DNA of 7,892 nt, from assembly GCA_947253195.1 (NCBI GenBank), contig CAMXXM010000052.1:1-7892 (forward strand), read 5' to 3'. The notes below the pieces were generated by a model that had not been told where the DNA came from, did no database searches, and saw nothing but the letters and a program-made list of their open reading frames with translations. Position numbers and translations under genes: made by a program. Every line of letters starts with the position of its first letter. The stretch's first letter is position 1. Origin of the DNA: an uncultured Porphyromonas sp. (GTDB lineage: Bacteria > Bacteroidota > Bacteroidia > Bacteroidales > Porphyromonadaceae). This document shows positions 1-5,956 of this stretch, one piece after another.

Positions 1-47
1 GATTAGAATAACGGTCTCGTGGGCTCGGAGATGTGTATAAGAGACAG
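1..47 (+). other. Illumina Nextera (Tn5 tagmentation) adapter, sequencing artefact
   Basis: Bases 14-47 match the 34-base Nextera read-2 transposase adapter exactly as I know it. Its last 19 bases (29-47, AGATGTGTATAAGAGACAG) are the Tn5 mosaic end. Bases 1-3 (GAT) fit the 3' end of the P7 primer, which would leave 4-13 as a 10-base i7 index; that split is inference. The segment is synthetic DNA left on a contig end and not part of the genome. It is open in the same frame as the downstream partial gene, so a gene caller starting at GTG 19 adds a false N-terminus containing MCIRDR, the translation of the mosaic end. Confidence 0.97.
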
Positions 48-207
48 GGAGGGTAGGGAGGTGAGACCTTTTATCGAAAAACTGCAGGACGGAAAGGCCC
101 CTCTGCCGACGCTGATCGTCGTGGTGCGGGTGACCTTTACCCCTCCCGACCCGGACTTTGTCCCGCTCACCTATTCCGGTAAGTGGGTCCATGCCGGTGC
201 GATGTGA
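48..207 (+). CDS. C-terminal fragment of an unidentified protein
   Basis: About 52 genuine codons precede a TGA at 205-207; the 5' part of the gene is lost because the contig begins inside it. I do not recognise the protein. The visible piece contains a short valine-rich stretch (LIVVVRVTF), then a proline- and aspartate-rich segment (TPPDPDFVPL), and ends in KWVHAGAM. Third codon positions are strongly G/C, as in the real genes downstream, and the frame stays open throughout, which supports coding. No catalytic motif or membrane segment is visible. The frame continues into the adapter, so the codons before base 48 must not be counted. It may also be non-coding sequence with a chance open frame. 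Confidence 0.4.
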
Positions 208-225
208 CCTCTCGTGGGGAGGGTC
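206..225 (+). terminator. Weak hairpin overlapping the stop of the first partial gene
   Basis: GACC (206-209) and CTC (211-213) can pair with GAG (219-221) and GGTC (222-225) around a five-base loop, leaving T210 bulged. The stem begins within the stop codon, and a short T run (ATATTTT) lies about seven bases after it. It could end transcription of the upstream gene before the promoter of the C-S lyase gene. The stem is short and the T run is not adjacent, so this is tentative. Confidence 0.2.
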
Positions 226-283
226 GTCAAGATATTTTCAGCAGTTGGGTCCCATGGGTGCATAGAGAAAGCAGAACAATTTG

Positions 284-291
284 TACCTTTG
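284..291 (+). promoter_or_regulatory. Bacteroidota -7 promoter box (TACCTTTG) upstream of the C-S lyase gene
   Basis: TACCTTTG is an exact match to the TAnnTTTG box recognised by the Bacteroidota primary sigma factor. It lies 41 bases before the ATG at 333, so transcription would start near 298 with a leader of about 35 bases. No clear TTTG box is present at the expected spacing upstream, so the assignment rests on one element and its position in the gap before an isolated gene. Confidence 0.45.
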
Positions 292-332
292 AAACCGACT
301 TAACAGAATACATAACACTTTAATCTTGCATT

Positions 333-1517
333 ATGGCAAAGTACGACTTTGACAAGGTCATCGACCGAAGGGGGACCGGCTGTATGAAGTATGATGGCTA
401 TGGTCACTTCGAGAGCGACTATGAGGATATTCTTCCTCTCTGGATCGCAGATATGGACTTCGCGACACCCTCTTTCGTGGGCGATGCTGTCCGTAAGCGT
501 CTCGAGCATCCGGTACTGGGGTATACCTGCCCTCCGGATCGCTATTTTGAGGCGATTCAGAATTGGTTTGAGAAGCGCTACGGCTTCCGTCCCGCAAAGG
601 AGGAGATCTCCTATACACCGGGTGTGGTATCCGGCTACTACAAGCTGATCCAGTGCTTCTCGCACGAGGGCGACGGGATCACTATCCTTCCCCCGGTCTA
701 CTATCCCTTTGCCAACGTCATCCGCGGCAGCAACCGCAAGTTAGTCGAGGCGCCCCTGCTCGTCCGTGATGAGCGCTTCTACATCGACTGGGACAGGCTC
801 GACGAGGCTCTCTCGGAGTCCAAGATGCTGCTCTTCTGCCACCCGCACAATCCCGGTGGCAGGGTATGGAGCGATGAGGAGCTACGCCGCGTGGCGCACA
901 TGGCTCACGAGCATGGAGTGCTCATCATGAGCGACGAGATCCACGCTGACCTGAGCTACAGGGGCGTGCAGCACCATCCCTTCCCCTCCATCTCCGAGGA
1001 GGCACGCGAGATTACTATGTCGCTGATGGCCCCGTCAAAGGTCTTCAATATGCCCGGCGTGATCGGCTCACACTTCTACATCCCGAATAAGGAGCTGCGG
1101 GAGAAGGCTTTTGCCTACATGCTGCAGTGTGGACTGGAGGCGGCCTCTTGCTGGACCTATGATGCCATCGCCTCTGCCTACGAGCAGGGAGATGAGTGGT
1201 CACGCGCCTGTATGGACTACATCGCCGCGAGTGTCGACTTCGTACAGGACTACCTCCGGCGGGAGATGCCCGGTGTGAAGATGATTCGCCCCGAGGCTTC
1301 TTTCCTCATCTTCCTGGACTTCACTGATGCCGGCTTTAAGGACCCGGATGAGCTGGTCGACTTCCTGATCCGGAAGTGTGGTGTCTTTATGAATGACGGA
1401 CGGATGTTTGGCACCGGCGGAGACTACTTCATGCGACTCAATGTCGGCGAGCCCCGCTCTATCATCGAGGAGGCAATGAAGCGCATGGCAAAGGTTCTCC
1501 GAGAGCGGAAAGCCTGA
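333..1517 (+). CDS. MalY/PatB-family PLP-dependent C-S lyase (cystathionine beta-lyase type)
   Basis: A 394-residue fold-type I PLP enzyme of the MalY/PatB group. Family members cleave the C-S bond of cystathionine, cysteine or related thiols to release a thiol or H2S plus pyruvate and ammonia in the cytoplasm; some act in methionine synthesis. Supporting motifs are the N-terminal YDFDKVIDRRGT, LWIADMDF near residues 36-43, PHNPGGRVW around 171-179 with cofactor-contacting N173, SDEIHADL with D201 that pairs with the pyridine nitrogen, the Schiff-base lysine K236 in APSKVFNMPG, and the carboxylate-binding R368 in MRLN. All key residues are present and the length is normal for the family. The start at 333 places the family's usual first motif directly after the initiator. 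The gene stands alone, with its own promoter box upstream and a probable terminator downstream. Exact substrate cannot be read from sequence; a plain aminotransferase is less likely given the MalY-type motifs. Confidence 0.93.
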   Translation: MAKYDFDKVIDRRGTGCMKYDGYGHFESDYEDILPLWIADMDFATPSFVGDAVRKRLEHPVLGYTCPPDRYFEAIQNWFEKRYGFRPAKEEISYTPGVVSGYYKLIQCFSHEGDGITILPPVYYPFANVIRGSNRKLVEAPLLVRDERFYIDWDRLDEALSESKMLLFCHPHNPGGRVWSDEELRRVAHMAHEHGVLIMSDEIHADLSYRGVQHHPFPSISEEAREITMSLMAPSKVFNMPGVIGSHFYIPNKELREKAFAYMLQCGLEAASCWTYDAIASAYEQGDEWSRACMDYIAASVDFVQDYLRREMPGVKMIRPEASFLIFLDFTDAGFKDPDELVDFLIRKCGVFMNDGRMFGTGGDYFMRLNVGEPRSIIEEAMKRMAKVLRERKA

Positions 1518-1538
1518 TCGCTCGAGGTGATACAAAGG

Positions 1539-1582
1539 AGAGGGTCGACCCGTGATCGTACGAGCCGACCCCCTCTTCTTGT
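1539..1582 (+). terminator. Probable terminator after the C-S lyase gene
   Basis: AGAGGGTCG (1539-1547) pairs with CGACCC...TCT (1566-1576), with two extra C residues bulged on the right arm and a loop of 18 bases. The right arm runs into a pyrimidine-rich stretch ending TCTTCTTGTT. It begins 21 bases after the stop of the lyase gene, where a terminator would be expected. The loop is long and the T run is interrupted, so efficiency is uncertain. Confidence 0.42.
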
Positions 1583-1800
1583 TCGGAGCTATGATATACT
1601 TCGCCATCCCTGATGTAATGGCGGAGCAATAAGGTAATCGATCTGATTTTTCATCGACGAGTTGGTTAAGTGATACCCCTGTCTCAATAACTCATTTCAG
1701 AGGCTTAAGAAGAGATAAGCAGTCTGCTCCTCTATGTGTGTACTTTTCTAGGACACCACATAATGGTGATTGGGGAGGGGGGTGGTGCCGTTTGATTTGG

Positions 1801-1808
1801 TATATTTG
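1801..1808 (+). promoter_or_regulatory. Bacteroidota -7 promoter box (TATATTTG) upstream of ftsX
   Basis: TATATTTG matches the TAnnTTTG consensus exactly. If used, it gives a leader of roughly 130 bases before the ftsX ATG at 1947, including the long hairpin. A TTG at 1770-1772 is about 28 bases upstream, further than the usual spacing, so the upstream element is poor. A second, imperfect box TAAAATTG lies at 1929-1936, too close to the start codon to be the main promoter. Confidence 0.4.
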
Positions 1809-1816
1809 CATACTGA

Positions 1817-1918
1817 ATGGACGATAGTAAGCGTGCTGAAGCGACGCAGAGAGAGGAAGCGGAGAGATCGGCTCTCTACTCTCTTGCCTTGCTCCGGGGG
1901 CTACTTTTCCCATCCTAA
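1817..1918 (+). CDS. Possible 33-residue small ORF in the ftsX leader
   Basis: An ATG eight bases downstream of the TATATTTG box opens a frame of 33 codons ending at TAA 1916-1918, 28 bases before ftsX. The peptide starts with a charged half (MDDSKRAEATQREEAERS) and ends with a hydrophobic half (ALYSLALLRGLLFPS). The predicted transcription start is only a few bases before the ATG, so it would be nearly leaderless. The frame spans the long hairpin, so its open state may only reflect purine- and pyrimidine-rich arms. No homologue is known to me. It could be a leader peptide, a small membrane peptide, or chance; chance is the most likely. Confidence 0.15.
   Translation: MDDSKRAEATQREEAERSALYSLALLRGLLFPS
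1846..1887 (+). promoter_or_regulatory. Long imperfect hairpin in the ftsX leader
   Basis: The outer stem pairs GCA and AGAGAG (1846-1848, 1850-1855, with G1849 bulged) with CTCTCT and TGC (1879-1884, 1885-1887). The inner stem pairs GAGAG (1862-1866) with CTCTC (1872-1876) around a five-base loop. About 14 pairs in total lie 59 bases before the ftsX start. No T run follows directly, so it is not a standard terminator. It may be an mRNA-stabilising or translation-influencing structure in the operon leader. The pairing is seen in the sequence; any regulatory role is inferred. Confidence 0.35.
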
Positions 1919-1946
1919 ATGGACACAATAAAATTGGTAGATAGAT

Positions 1947-2831
1947 ATGTCGACTAAGCCCAAGAAATCGCACCGGGTCCCGGTGACCGGCTCTACATTC
2001 CTCAGTACAGTCAGTATCTGTGCTGTACTCTTCCTGATCGGACTCGTGGCGATGATCGGTCTCGTGGGGCGTGGCTTGGGGGACTACATCCGCGAGAGTC
2101 TTAGCTATACCGTGCTGCTTGATCCGGAGAGCCCCGATGCCGACATCGTCTCGATGCGGGACAAGATCTCGTCCAGACCCTACGCCAAGGAGGTGACCTA
2201 TTACTCCAAGGAGGAGGCGATGCAGGAGTTGGCCGAGGAGTTGGGGGAGAACCCCGAGGACTTCCTCGGGTGGAACCCCCTCTCGCCTACGCTGGAGGTA
2301 CACGTCCTCTCGGAGTATGCCGCCAGCCCTGATAGTGTAGAGCTGATCGCTAAGGATCTGCAGTCCTTCCCTATCGCACAGACGGTCTCCTACCGCAAGG
2401 ACTTAGTCGATGAGCTCAATCGCAACCTCAGCACCATCGCCTTGATCATGAGTGCGCTGGCGCTACTTCTGCTGGTGATCTCGGTTGTCCTGATCAATAA
2501 TACGATCCGACTGAGGGTCTATGCCAAGCGCTTCATCATCTACACGATGCGATTAGTGGGGGCAACTGGCTCCTTTATCCGCCGCCCCTTCATAGCCTCT
2601 GGCATCAGGAGCGGAGTGGTGGCGGCGGTCGTTGCCATCGGGCTGATGGTCTGGTGCCGCTACTACCTCCTGACGAAGTATCCGATCCTCAGTGGCGTGC
2701 TGTCGGTGCAGAATATGGTGATCGCCGGGGCTGTCGTGCTGGTCTCAGGGATACTGATCTCCTGGATCGCCTCTGCCGCTGCTGTCAGTCGCTACCTCAA
2801 GATGGATGAGGATCGTCTCTATCGTGCCTAA
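1947..2831 (+). CDS. ftsX: Cell division protein FtsX (ABC transporter-like permease)
   Basis: A 294-residue inner-membrane protein of the FtsX family. With the ATPase FtsE it forms a complex at the division septum that activates peptidoglycan hydrolases instead of transporting a solute. The sequence shows the family layout: a short basic cytoplasmic N-terminus, a first membrane segment at about 19-41, an extracytoplasmic domain at about 45-155 with the NPEDFLGWNPL block at 102-112, and three further membrane segments near 162-184, 215-238 and 257-280. The cytoplasmic loop after the second segment carries LINNTIRLRVYAKRFIIYT and MRLVGATGSFIRRPF (from 201), the most conserved signature in Bacteroidota FtsX. 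Length is normal. No ftsE lies next to it, which to my knowledge is common in Bacteroidota. It is the first gene of the long array, with the structured leader upstream and the DUF3098-type gene 25 bases downstream. Confidence 0.95.
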   Translation: MSTKPKKSHRVPVTGSTFLSTVSICAVLFLIGLVAMIGLVGRGLGDYIRESLSYTVLLDPESPDADIVSMRDKISSRPYAKEVTYYSKEEAMQELAEELGENPEDFLGWNPLSPTLEVHVLSEYAASPDSVELIAKDLQSFPIAQTVSYRKDLVDELNRNLSTIALIMSALALLLLVISVVLINNTIRLRVYAKRFIIYTMRLVGATGSFIRRPFIASGIRSGVVAAVVAIGLMVWCRYYLLTKYPILSGVLSVQNMVIAGAVVLVSGILISWIASAAAVSRYLKMDEDRLYRA

Positions 2832-2856
2832 GAGCCAGTCATTAAGATACATTGTT

Positions 2857-3174
2857 ATGAGTAAAGATAAGGGTAAGAAAACGCACTTTGAGACCTACGG
2901 ATTCGGGAGAGTCAATCTCCTGATCCTCCTCGGCTCTTTTCTCCTCCTGATCATTGGGTATTTGCTGATGAGCGGAGGCGCCTCCACGGATGGGGTGACA
3001 TTTAATCCTGCGGTCTTCAGCCCCCTGCGCATCCGCGTGGCTCCGCTGGTCTGCATGCTGGGCTATGCCGGCATCGCTGTGGCGATCCTCTGGAGGAAGC
3101 GAAGCGACTATAAGGGGAGCGACACCGGTGAGGAGACTCCCTCCGATGACACCACTGAGCCAACTGAGAGATGA
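2857..3174 (+). CDS. DUF3098-family small membrane protein
   Basis: A 105-residue protein with two membrane segments, at about residues 18-43 (NLLILLGSFLLLIIGYLLMSGG) and about 60-80, joined by a short loop containing TFNPAVFSPLRIRVAPLV. This layout and the GYLLMSGG...FNPxxFSxxRIxVAP pattern fit DUF3098, a family of unknown function typical of Bacteroidota. The C-terminus is a hydrophilic acidic tail rich in D, E, T and S, probably cytoplasmic. The frame is open from 2806, inside ftsX, but ATG 2857 is the better start: it removes the overlap and gives the usual lysine-rich MSKDKGKK N-terminus. Its TGA overlaps the uppP start as ATGA, so the two genes are probably translationally coupled. The constant neighbourhood with ftsX and uppP suggests an envelope role, but no function is established. 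Confidence 0.85.
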   Translation: MSKDKGKKTHFETYGFGRVNLLILLGSFLLLIIGYLLMSGGASTDGVTFNPAVFSPLRIRVAPLVCMLGYAGIAVAILWRKRSDYKGSDTGEETPSDDTTEPTER

Positions 3175-4025
3175 CAGTCGTCCAAGCCATTGTCCTTGCC
3201 ATCGTCGAGGGACTGACAGAGTTTCTGCCGGTCTCCAGCACCGGTCACTTGGTGATCGCCCAGTCCCTGATGGGTATAGAGAGCACGCCTTTCGTGAAGG
3301 CCTTCACCGTCATGATCCAGCTCGGAGCGATCCTCTCCGTAGTGGTGCTCTACTGGAGGCGTTTCTTTGACTTCAGGGTGGCACCGGAGATGGATAGCCC
3401 CGAGGTGCCGGTGTGGAAGCGTACGGTAAGCCGCTTCCGCTTTTACATAGCTCTCTTGATCGGTCTCCTGCCGGCGGTGGTGCTGGGTCTGCTCTTCGGT
3501 GACTGGGTGGATCATGCCCTCGGATCGGTGTGGATCATCGCTGTCAATCTCCTCATCGGAGGTGTGGTGATGCTCTTCATCGACAAGTGGCTCCATAAGG
3601 GGAACCACGGACGGGAGATCACCTACAAGAATGCCTTCATCGTCGGGCTCTTCCAGACCATTGCCATGTTTATGCCCGGGATGTCGCGCTCAATGAGTAC
3701 GATCGTCGGTGGTATGGTGGCGGGTATGGATCGGAAGCTGGCGGCAGAGTTTAGCTTCTTCCTCGCTGTGCCGACGATGCTGGGCGCCACCTGCTACGAG
3801 GTGCTGAAGTTCTGGAAGTCCGACGAGCTGTCGGTACTCTCCGATCATATGGGCCTTTTAGTAGTGGGTAATGTGGTCTCCTTCGTCGTCGCCTTGGCGG
3901 CGATCCGTTTCTTCATCACCTTTGTGCAGAAGCACACCTTTGCCTCCTTTGGCTGGTATCGGATCGCTGTCGCCGGTGTCATCTTGGCGATGCTGGGCTT
4001 GGGCATGGATCTTGCTGTTTTCTAA
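3171..4025 (+). CDS. uppP: Undecaprenyl-diphosphatase UppP (BacA)
   Basis: A 284-residue polytopic membrane enzyme that removes a phosphate from undecaprenyl diphosphate, regenerating the C55 carrier lipid used for peptidoglycan and surface polysaccharide assembly. Overproduction is known to give bacitracin resistance. Both family signatures are intact: EGLTEFLPVSSTGHL at 13-27, with E13 and E17 and the S23 and H26 positions equivalent to S27 and H30 of the E. coli enzyme, and PGMSRSMSTIVGG from 169, with R173 equivalent to E. coli R174. About eight hydrophobic segments follow the usual pattern, and the length is slightly above the E. coli protein. The region of about 68-90 is a hydrophilic loop. 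The start codon overlaps the stop of the DUF3098-type gene (ATGA), and truB begins immediately after the TAA. Confidence 0.96.
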   Translation: MTVVQAIVLAIVEGLTEFLPVSSTGHLVIAQSLMGIESTPFVKAFTVMIQLGAILSVVVLYWRRFFDFRVAPEMDSPEVPVWKRTVSRFRFYIALLIGLLPAVVLGLLFGDWVDHALGSVWIIAVNLLIGGVVMLFIDKWLHKGNHGREITYKNAFIVGLFQTIAMFMPGMSRSMSTIVGGMVAGMDRKLAAEFSFFLAVPTMLGATCYEVLKFWKSDELSVLSDHMGLLVVGNVVSFVVALAAIRFFITFVQKHTFASFGWYRIAVAGVILAMLGLGMDLAVF

Positions 4026-4877
4026 GTGAAGGTGATGGACGAGAGAGAGGAGCGCCTGACTCGAGCGGTCTATCAGATAGGCGCTGAGAGGGGGCGAAGG
4101 CGTGTCGCACCGCCCAACCCCTTCAGCGAGGGGATGATCGTCTCCGTAGACAAGCCGCTCGGCTGGACCAGCTTTGACTTGGTCAATCTCTTTCGCCGGC
4201 TCGCCTGCACGGAGCTCAATCTTAAGCGGCTTAAGGTGGGGCATGCCGGTACACTTGATCCTCTTGCCACCGGTGTGGTGGTGCTCTGTACCGGGCGCTT
4301 CACGAAGCGCATCGAGGAGCTGCAGGATCACGACAAGTGCTACGAGGCGACGATACGGCTGGGCGCCACCACGCCGAGCTTTGACTTAGAGCACTCCATC
4401 GACGCCTTTTACCCCTACGACCACCTCACGGAGGCGGAGATACGTACGGCTCTGCTCTCGTACGAGGGGGAGATCGATCAGGTGCCGCCCGCCTACTCCG
4501 CAGCGAAGATCGGTGGGGAGCGTGCCTATATGATCGCGCGTCGGGGGGATGAGGTGGAGCTGCCGGCTAAGCGGGTCCGCTTTGATCGGATCGAGCTGCT
4601 GAGCTACGAGGCACCTCTGGCACGTGTGCGCGTGACGGGGGGTAAGGGGATCTTCATCCGCGCGCTGGCTCGGGACCTGGGTGAGCAGCTCGGCTGTGGC
4701 GCTCACCTCACGCGACTGCGGCGGACACGGGTGGGCGACCGAAGTGTGGAGGAGTGCATCCGCCCGGAGGACTTTGTGCCATTTATCCGGCAGACGCTGG
4801 ATGCGTATGCTTCCGTCCACCAGACCGACCTGAGGGCGTGGCGGGATCGCATCGTGACTGAGGGGGAGAATAGATAA
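4026..4877 (+). CDS. truB: tRNA pseudouridine(55) synthase TruB
   Basis: Converts uridine 55 in the T loop of tRNAs to pseudouridine; also known as a tRNA folding chaperone. The protein has the Bacteroidota TruB pattern: VDKPLGWTSFDLVN at 41-54, the catalytic motif GHAGTLDPLATGV with nucleophile D78, RIEELQ, LGATTPSFDLE, PPAYSAAKIGGERAY (154-168) and KGIFIRALARDLGE (207-220) with GAHLTRLRRTRVG. The start is uncertain. GTG 4026 directly follows the uppP stop, but an in-frame ATG lies at 4035 and would give 280 residues; residue numbers here use GTG. Even from the ATG, about 33 residues precede the EGMIVSVDKP block, which is longer than the short N-terminus I recall for Bacteroides TruB. A ribosome-binding site does not decide the matter. 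queA follows after 24 bases. Confidence 0.95.
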   Translation: MKVMDEREERLTRAVYQIGAERGRRRVAPPNPFSEGMIVSVDKPLGWTSFDLVNLFRRLACTELNLKRLKVGHAGTLDPLATGVVVLCTGRFTKRIEELQDHDKCYEATIRLGATTPSFDLEHSIDAFYPYDHLTEAEIRTALLSYEGEIDQVPPAYSAAKIGGERAYMIARRGDEVELPAKRVRFDRIELLSYEAPLARVRVTGGKGIFIRALARDLGEQLGCGAHLTRLRRTRVGDRSVEECIRPEDFVPFIRQTLDAYASVHQTDLRAWRDRIVTEGENR

Positions 4878-4901
4878 AATCAATTTTAGAGACACTGATA
4901 T

Positions 4902-5951
4902 ATGAAGTTGTCACAATTTGGCTTCAAGCTGCCCAAGAAACTGATTGCTCAGCATCCGACAGACTTTCGTGATGAGTCTCGGATGATGGTGCTCCACCGC
5001 AAGAGTGGGGAGATCGAGCATAGACAGTTTAAGGATCTGATCGAGTACTTCTCTGAGGACGACGTGATCGTCCTCAACAATGCGAAGGTCTTCCCTGCCC
5101 ACCTCGTGGGTCATAAGGAGAAGACGAATGCCCGCATCGAGGTATTCCTGATGCGTGAGCTGAAGGCTCAGAACTACCTGTGGGATGTCCTCGTGGACCC
5201 GGCTCGTAAGATCCGCATCGGGAATAAGCTTTTCTTTGGTGACGATGAGCGGCTGGTCGCTGAGGTTATTGACAATACCACCTCCCGAGGTCGTACCCTT
5301 CGCTTCCTCTACGACGGGGATCATGACCACTTCATCCAAGATCTGAAGGACCTTGGCATGACGCCTCTGCCCGACTATATCAAGCGTGAACCGACACCGG
5401 ATGATGCTGAGCGGTACCAGACCATATACGCCGAGGCTGAGGGGGCTGTAGTGGGGCCGTCGGCAGGATTTCACTTCAGTCGCGAGCTGATGAAGCGTCT
5501 CGACCTGAAGGATGTCCACTTTGCGAAGCTCGAGCTGAGCACCAGTCGTGTGATGTATGACGAGATCGATGTGGACGACCTCGCGAAGTATAAGATGGGG
5601 TCCGAGCAGATCTCTATCACGCAGGAGTGCTGCGACGTGGTCAATAAGGCGCGTGTGGGAGGGCATAAGATCTGCGGTGTCGGCACCTCGACGATGAAGG
5701 CACTGGAGACCGCACTCAGCACAGATGGCTTCATCAAGCCCTATGGGGGCTGGACGGGGAAGTTTATCTACCCGGAGTACACCTTTGGCATCGCCAATAG
5801 TATGGTGACCGGCTTCCATATGCCGTACTCCTCTACGCTGCTCACTGCAGTCGCCTTTGGCGGCTACGACGTGATGATGAATGCCTACAAGGTGGCGATC
5901 AAGGAGGAGTACCGCTTTGGTTGCTATGGCGATGCCATGCTCATCATCTGA
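4902..5951 (+). CDS. queA: S-adenosylmethionine:tRNA ribosyltransferase-isomerase QueA, with divergent motif
   Basis: QueA transfers and isomerises the ribosyl part of S-adenosylmethionine onto preQ1 at tRNA position 34, giving epoxyqueuosine, the step before queuosine. The 349-residue protein aligns along its full length with Bacteroidota QueA from memory: QHPTDFRDESRMMVLHRKSG at 17-36, LWDVLVDPARKIRIGNKLFF (93-112), NTTSRGRTLRFLYDG, HFSRELMKRL (191-200), KMGSEQ, GTSTMKALET, FHMPYSSTLL and a C-terminal YRFGCYGDAML. Two conserved places differ. The usual APTAGLHF-like segment reads GPSAGFHF (185-192), and the usual LHxGxGxF segment reads LSTSRVMY (212-219) with no length change. Neither other forward frame restores the motif, so a frameshift does not explain it. 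The family and synteny are clear; whether the enzyme is fully active is an open question. A 24-base AT-rich gap precedes it and folK follows after five bases. Confidence 0.92.
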   Translation: MKLSQFGFKLPKKLIAQHPTDFRDESRMMVLHRKSGEIEHRQFKDLIEYFSEDDVIVLNNAKVFPAHLVGHKEKTNARIEVFLMRELKAQNYLWDVLVDPARKIRIGNKLFFGDDERLVAEVIDNTTSRGRTLRFLYDGDHDHFIQDLKDLGMTPLPDYIKREPTPDDAERYQTIYAEAEGAVVGPSAGFHFSRELMKRLDLKDVHFAKLELSTSRVMYDEIDVDDLAKYKMGSEQISITQECCDVVNKARVGGHKICGVGTSTMKALETALSTDGFIKPYGGWTGKFIYPEYTFGIANSMVTGFHMPYSSTLLTAVAFGGYDVMMNAYKVAIKEEYRFGCYGDAMLII

Positions 5952-5956
5952 CACCT

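Larger units (their letters stand above)
1518..1946. other. 429-base intergenic stretch with hairpins, no established gene
   Basis: No long convincing reading frame occurs on either strand; the minus-strand frame that reaches in from ftsX is a shadow of that gene. From left to right the stretch holds the probable terminator at 1539-1582, a small stem CGCCAT/ATGGCG (1602-1607 with 1618-1623), a two-part stem AGAG+AGCA/TGCT+CTCT (1711-1733), a TATATTTG -7 box (1801-1808), a 33-codon open frame (1817-1918) and a long imperfect hairpin (1846-1887). I see no tRNA-like or known riboswitch-like structure. It most likely separates two transcription units and carries the leader of the ftsX operon. Confidence 0.6.

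Noticed and set aside
29..47. Tn5 mosaic end as evidence of a natural transposon
   Set aside because: It is flanked by the synthetic Nextera read-2 tail and sits at the contig edge; no transposase or second end is present, so it is a library adapter.
1591..1632. 13-codon frame over the CGCCAT/ATGGCG stem
   Set aside because: Too short, with no promoter box or family resemblance; likely chance.
1692..2303. A 203-codon minus-strand frame over the intergenic stretch and the start of ftsX
   Set aside because: Most of it is the shadow of ftsX; the product resembles no protein and lacks a sensible promoter or neighbour.
2806..2856. Longer start for the DUF3098-type gene inside ftsX
   Set aside because: It would add 17 residues unlike the family and overlap ftsX; ATG 2857 gives the usual lysine-rich N-terminus.
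3108..3608. Minus-strand frame opposite the DUF3098-uppP junction
   Set aside because: Histidine- and glutamate-rich low-information product typical of an antisense shadow; both sense genes are well supported.
4911..5954. A 347-codon open frame on the minus strand opposite queA
   Set aside because: It mirrors queA almost exactly, arises from its codon bias, and the product shows no family motif, while queA has clear motifs and matches the synteny.
5921..5956. Longer TTG start for folK inside queA
   Set aside because: The 12 extra residues are not part of the HPPK family; ATG 5957 places AALGSN-type sequence at the expected distance.
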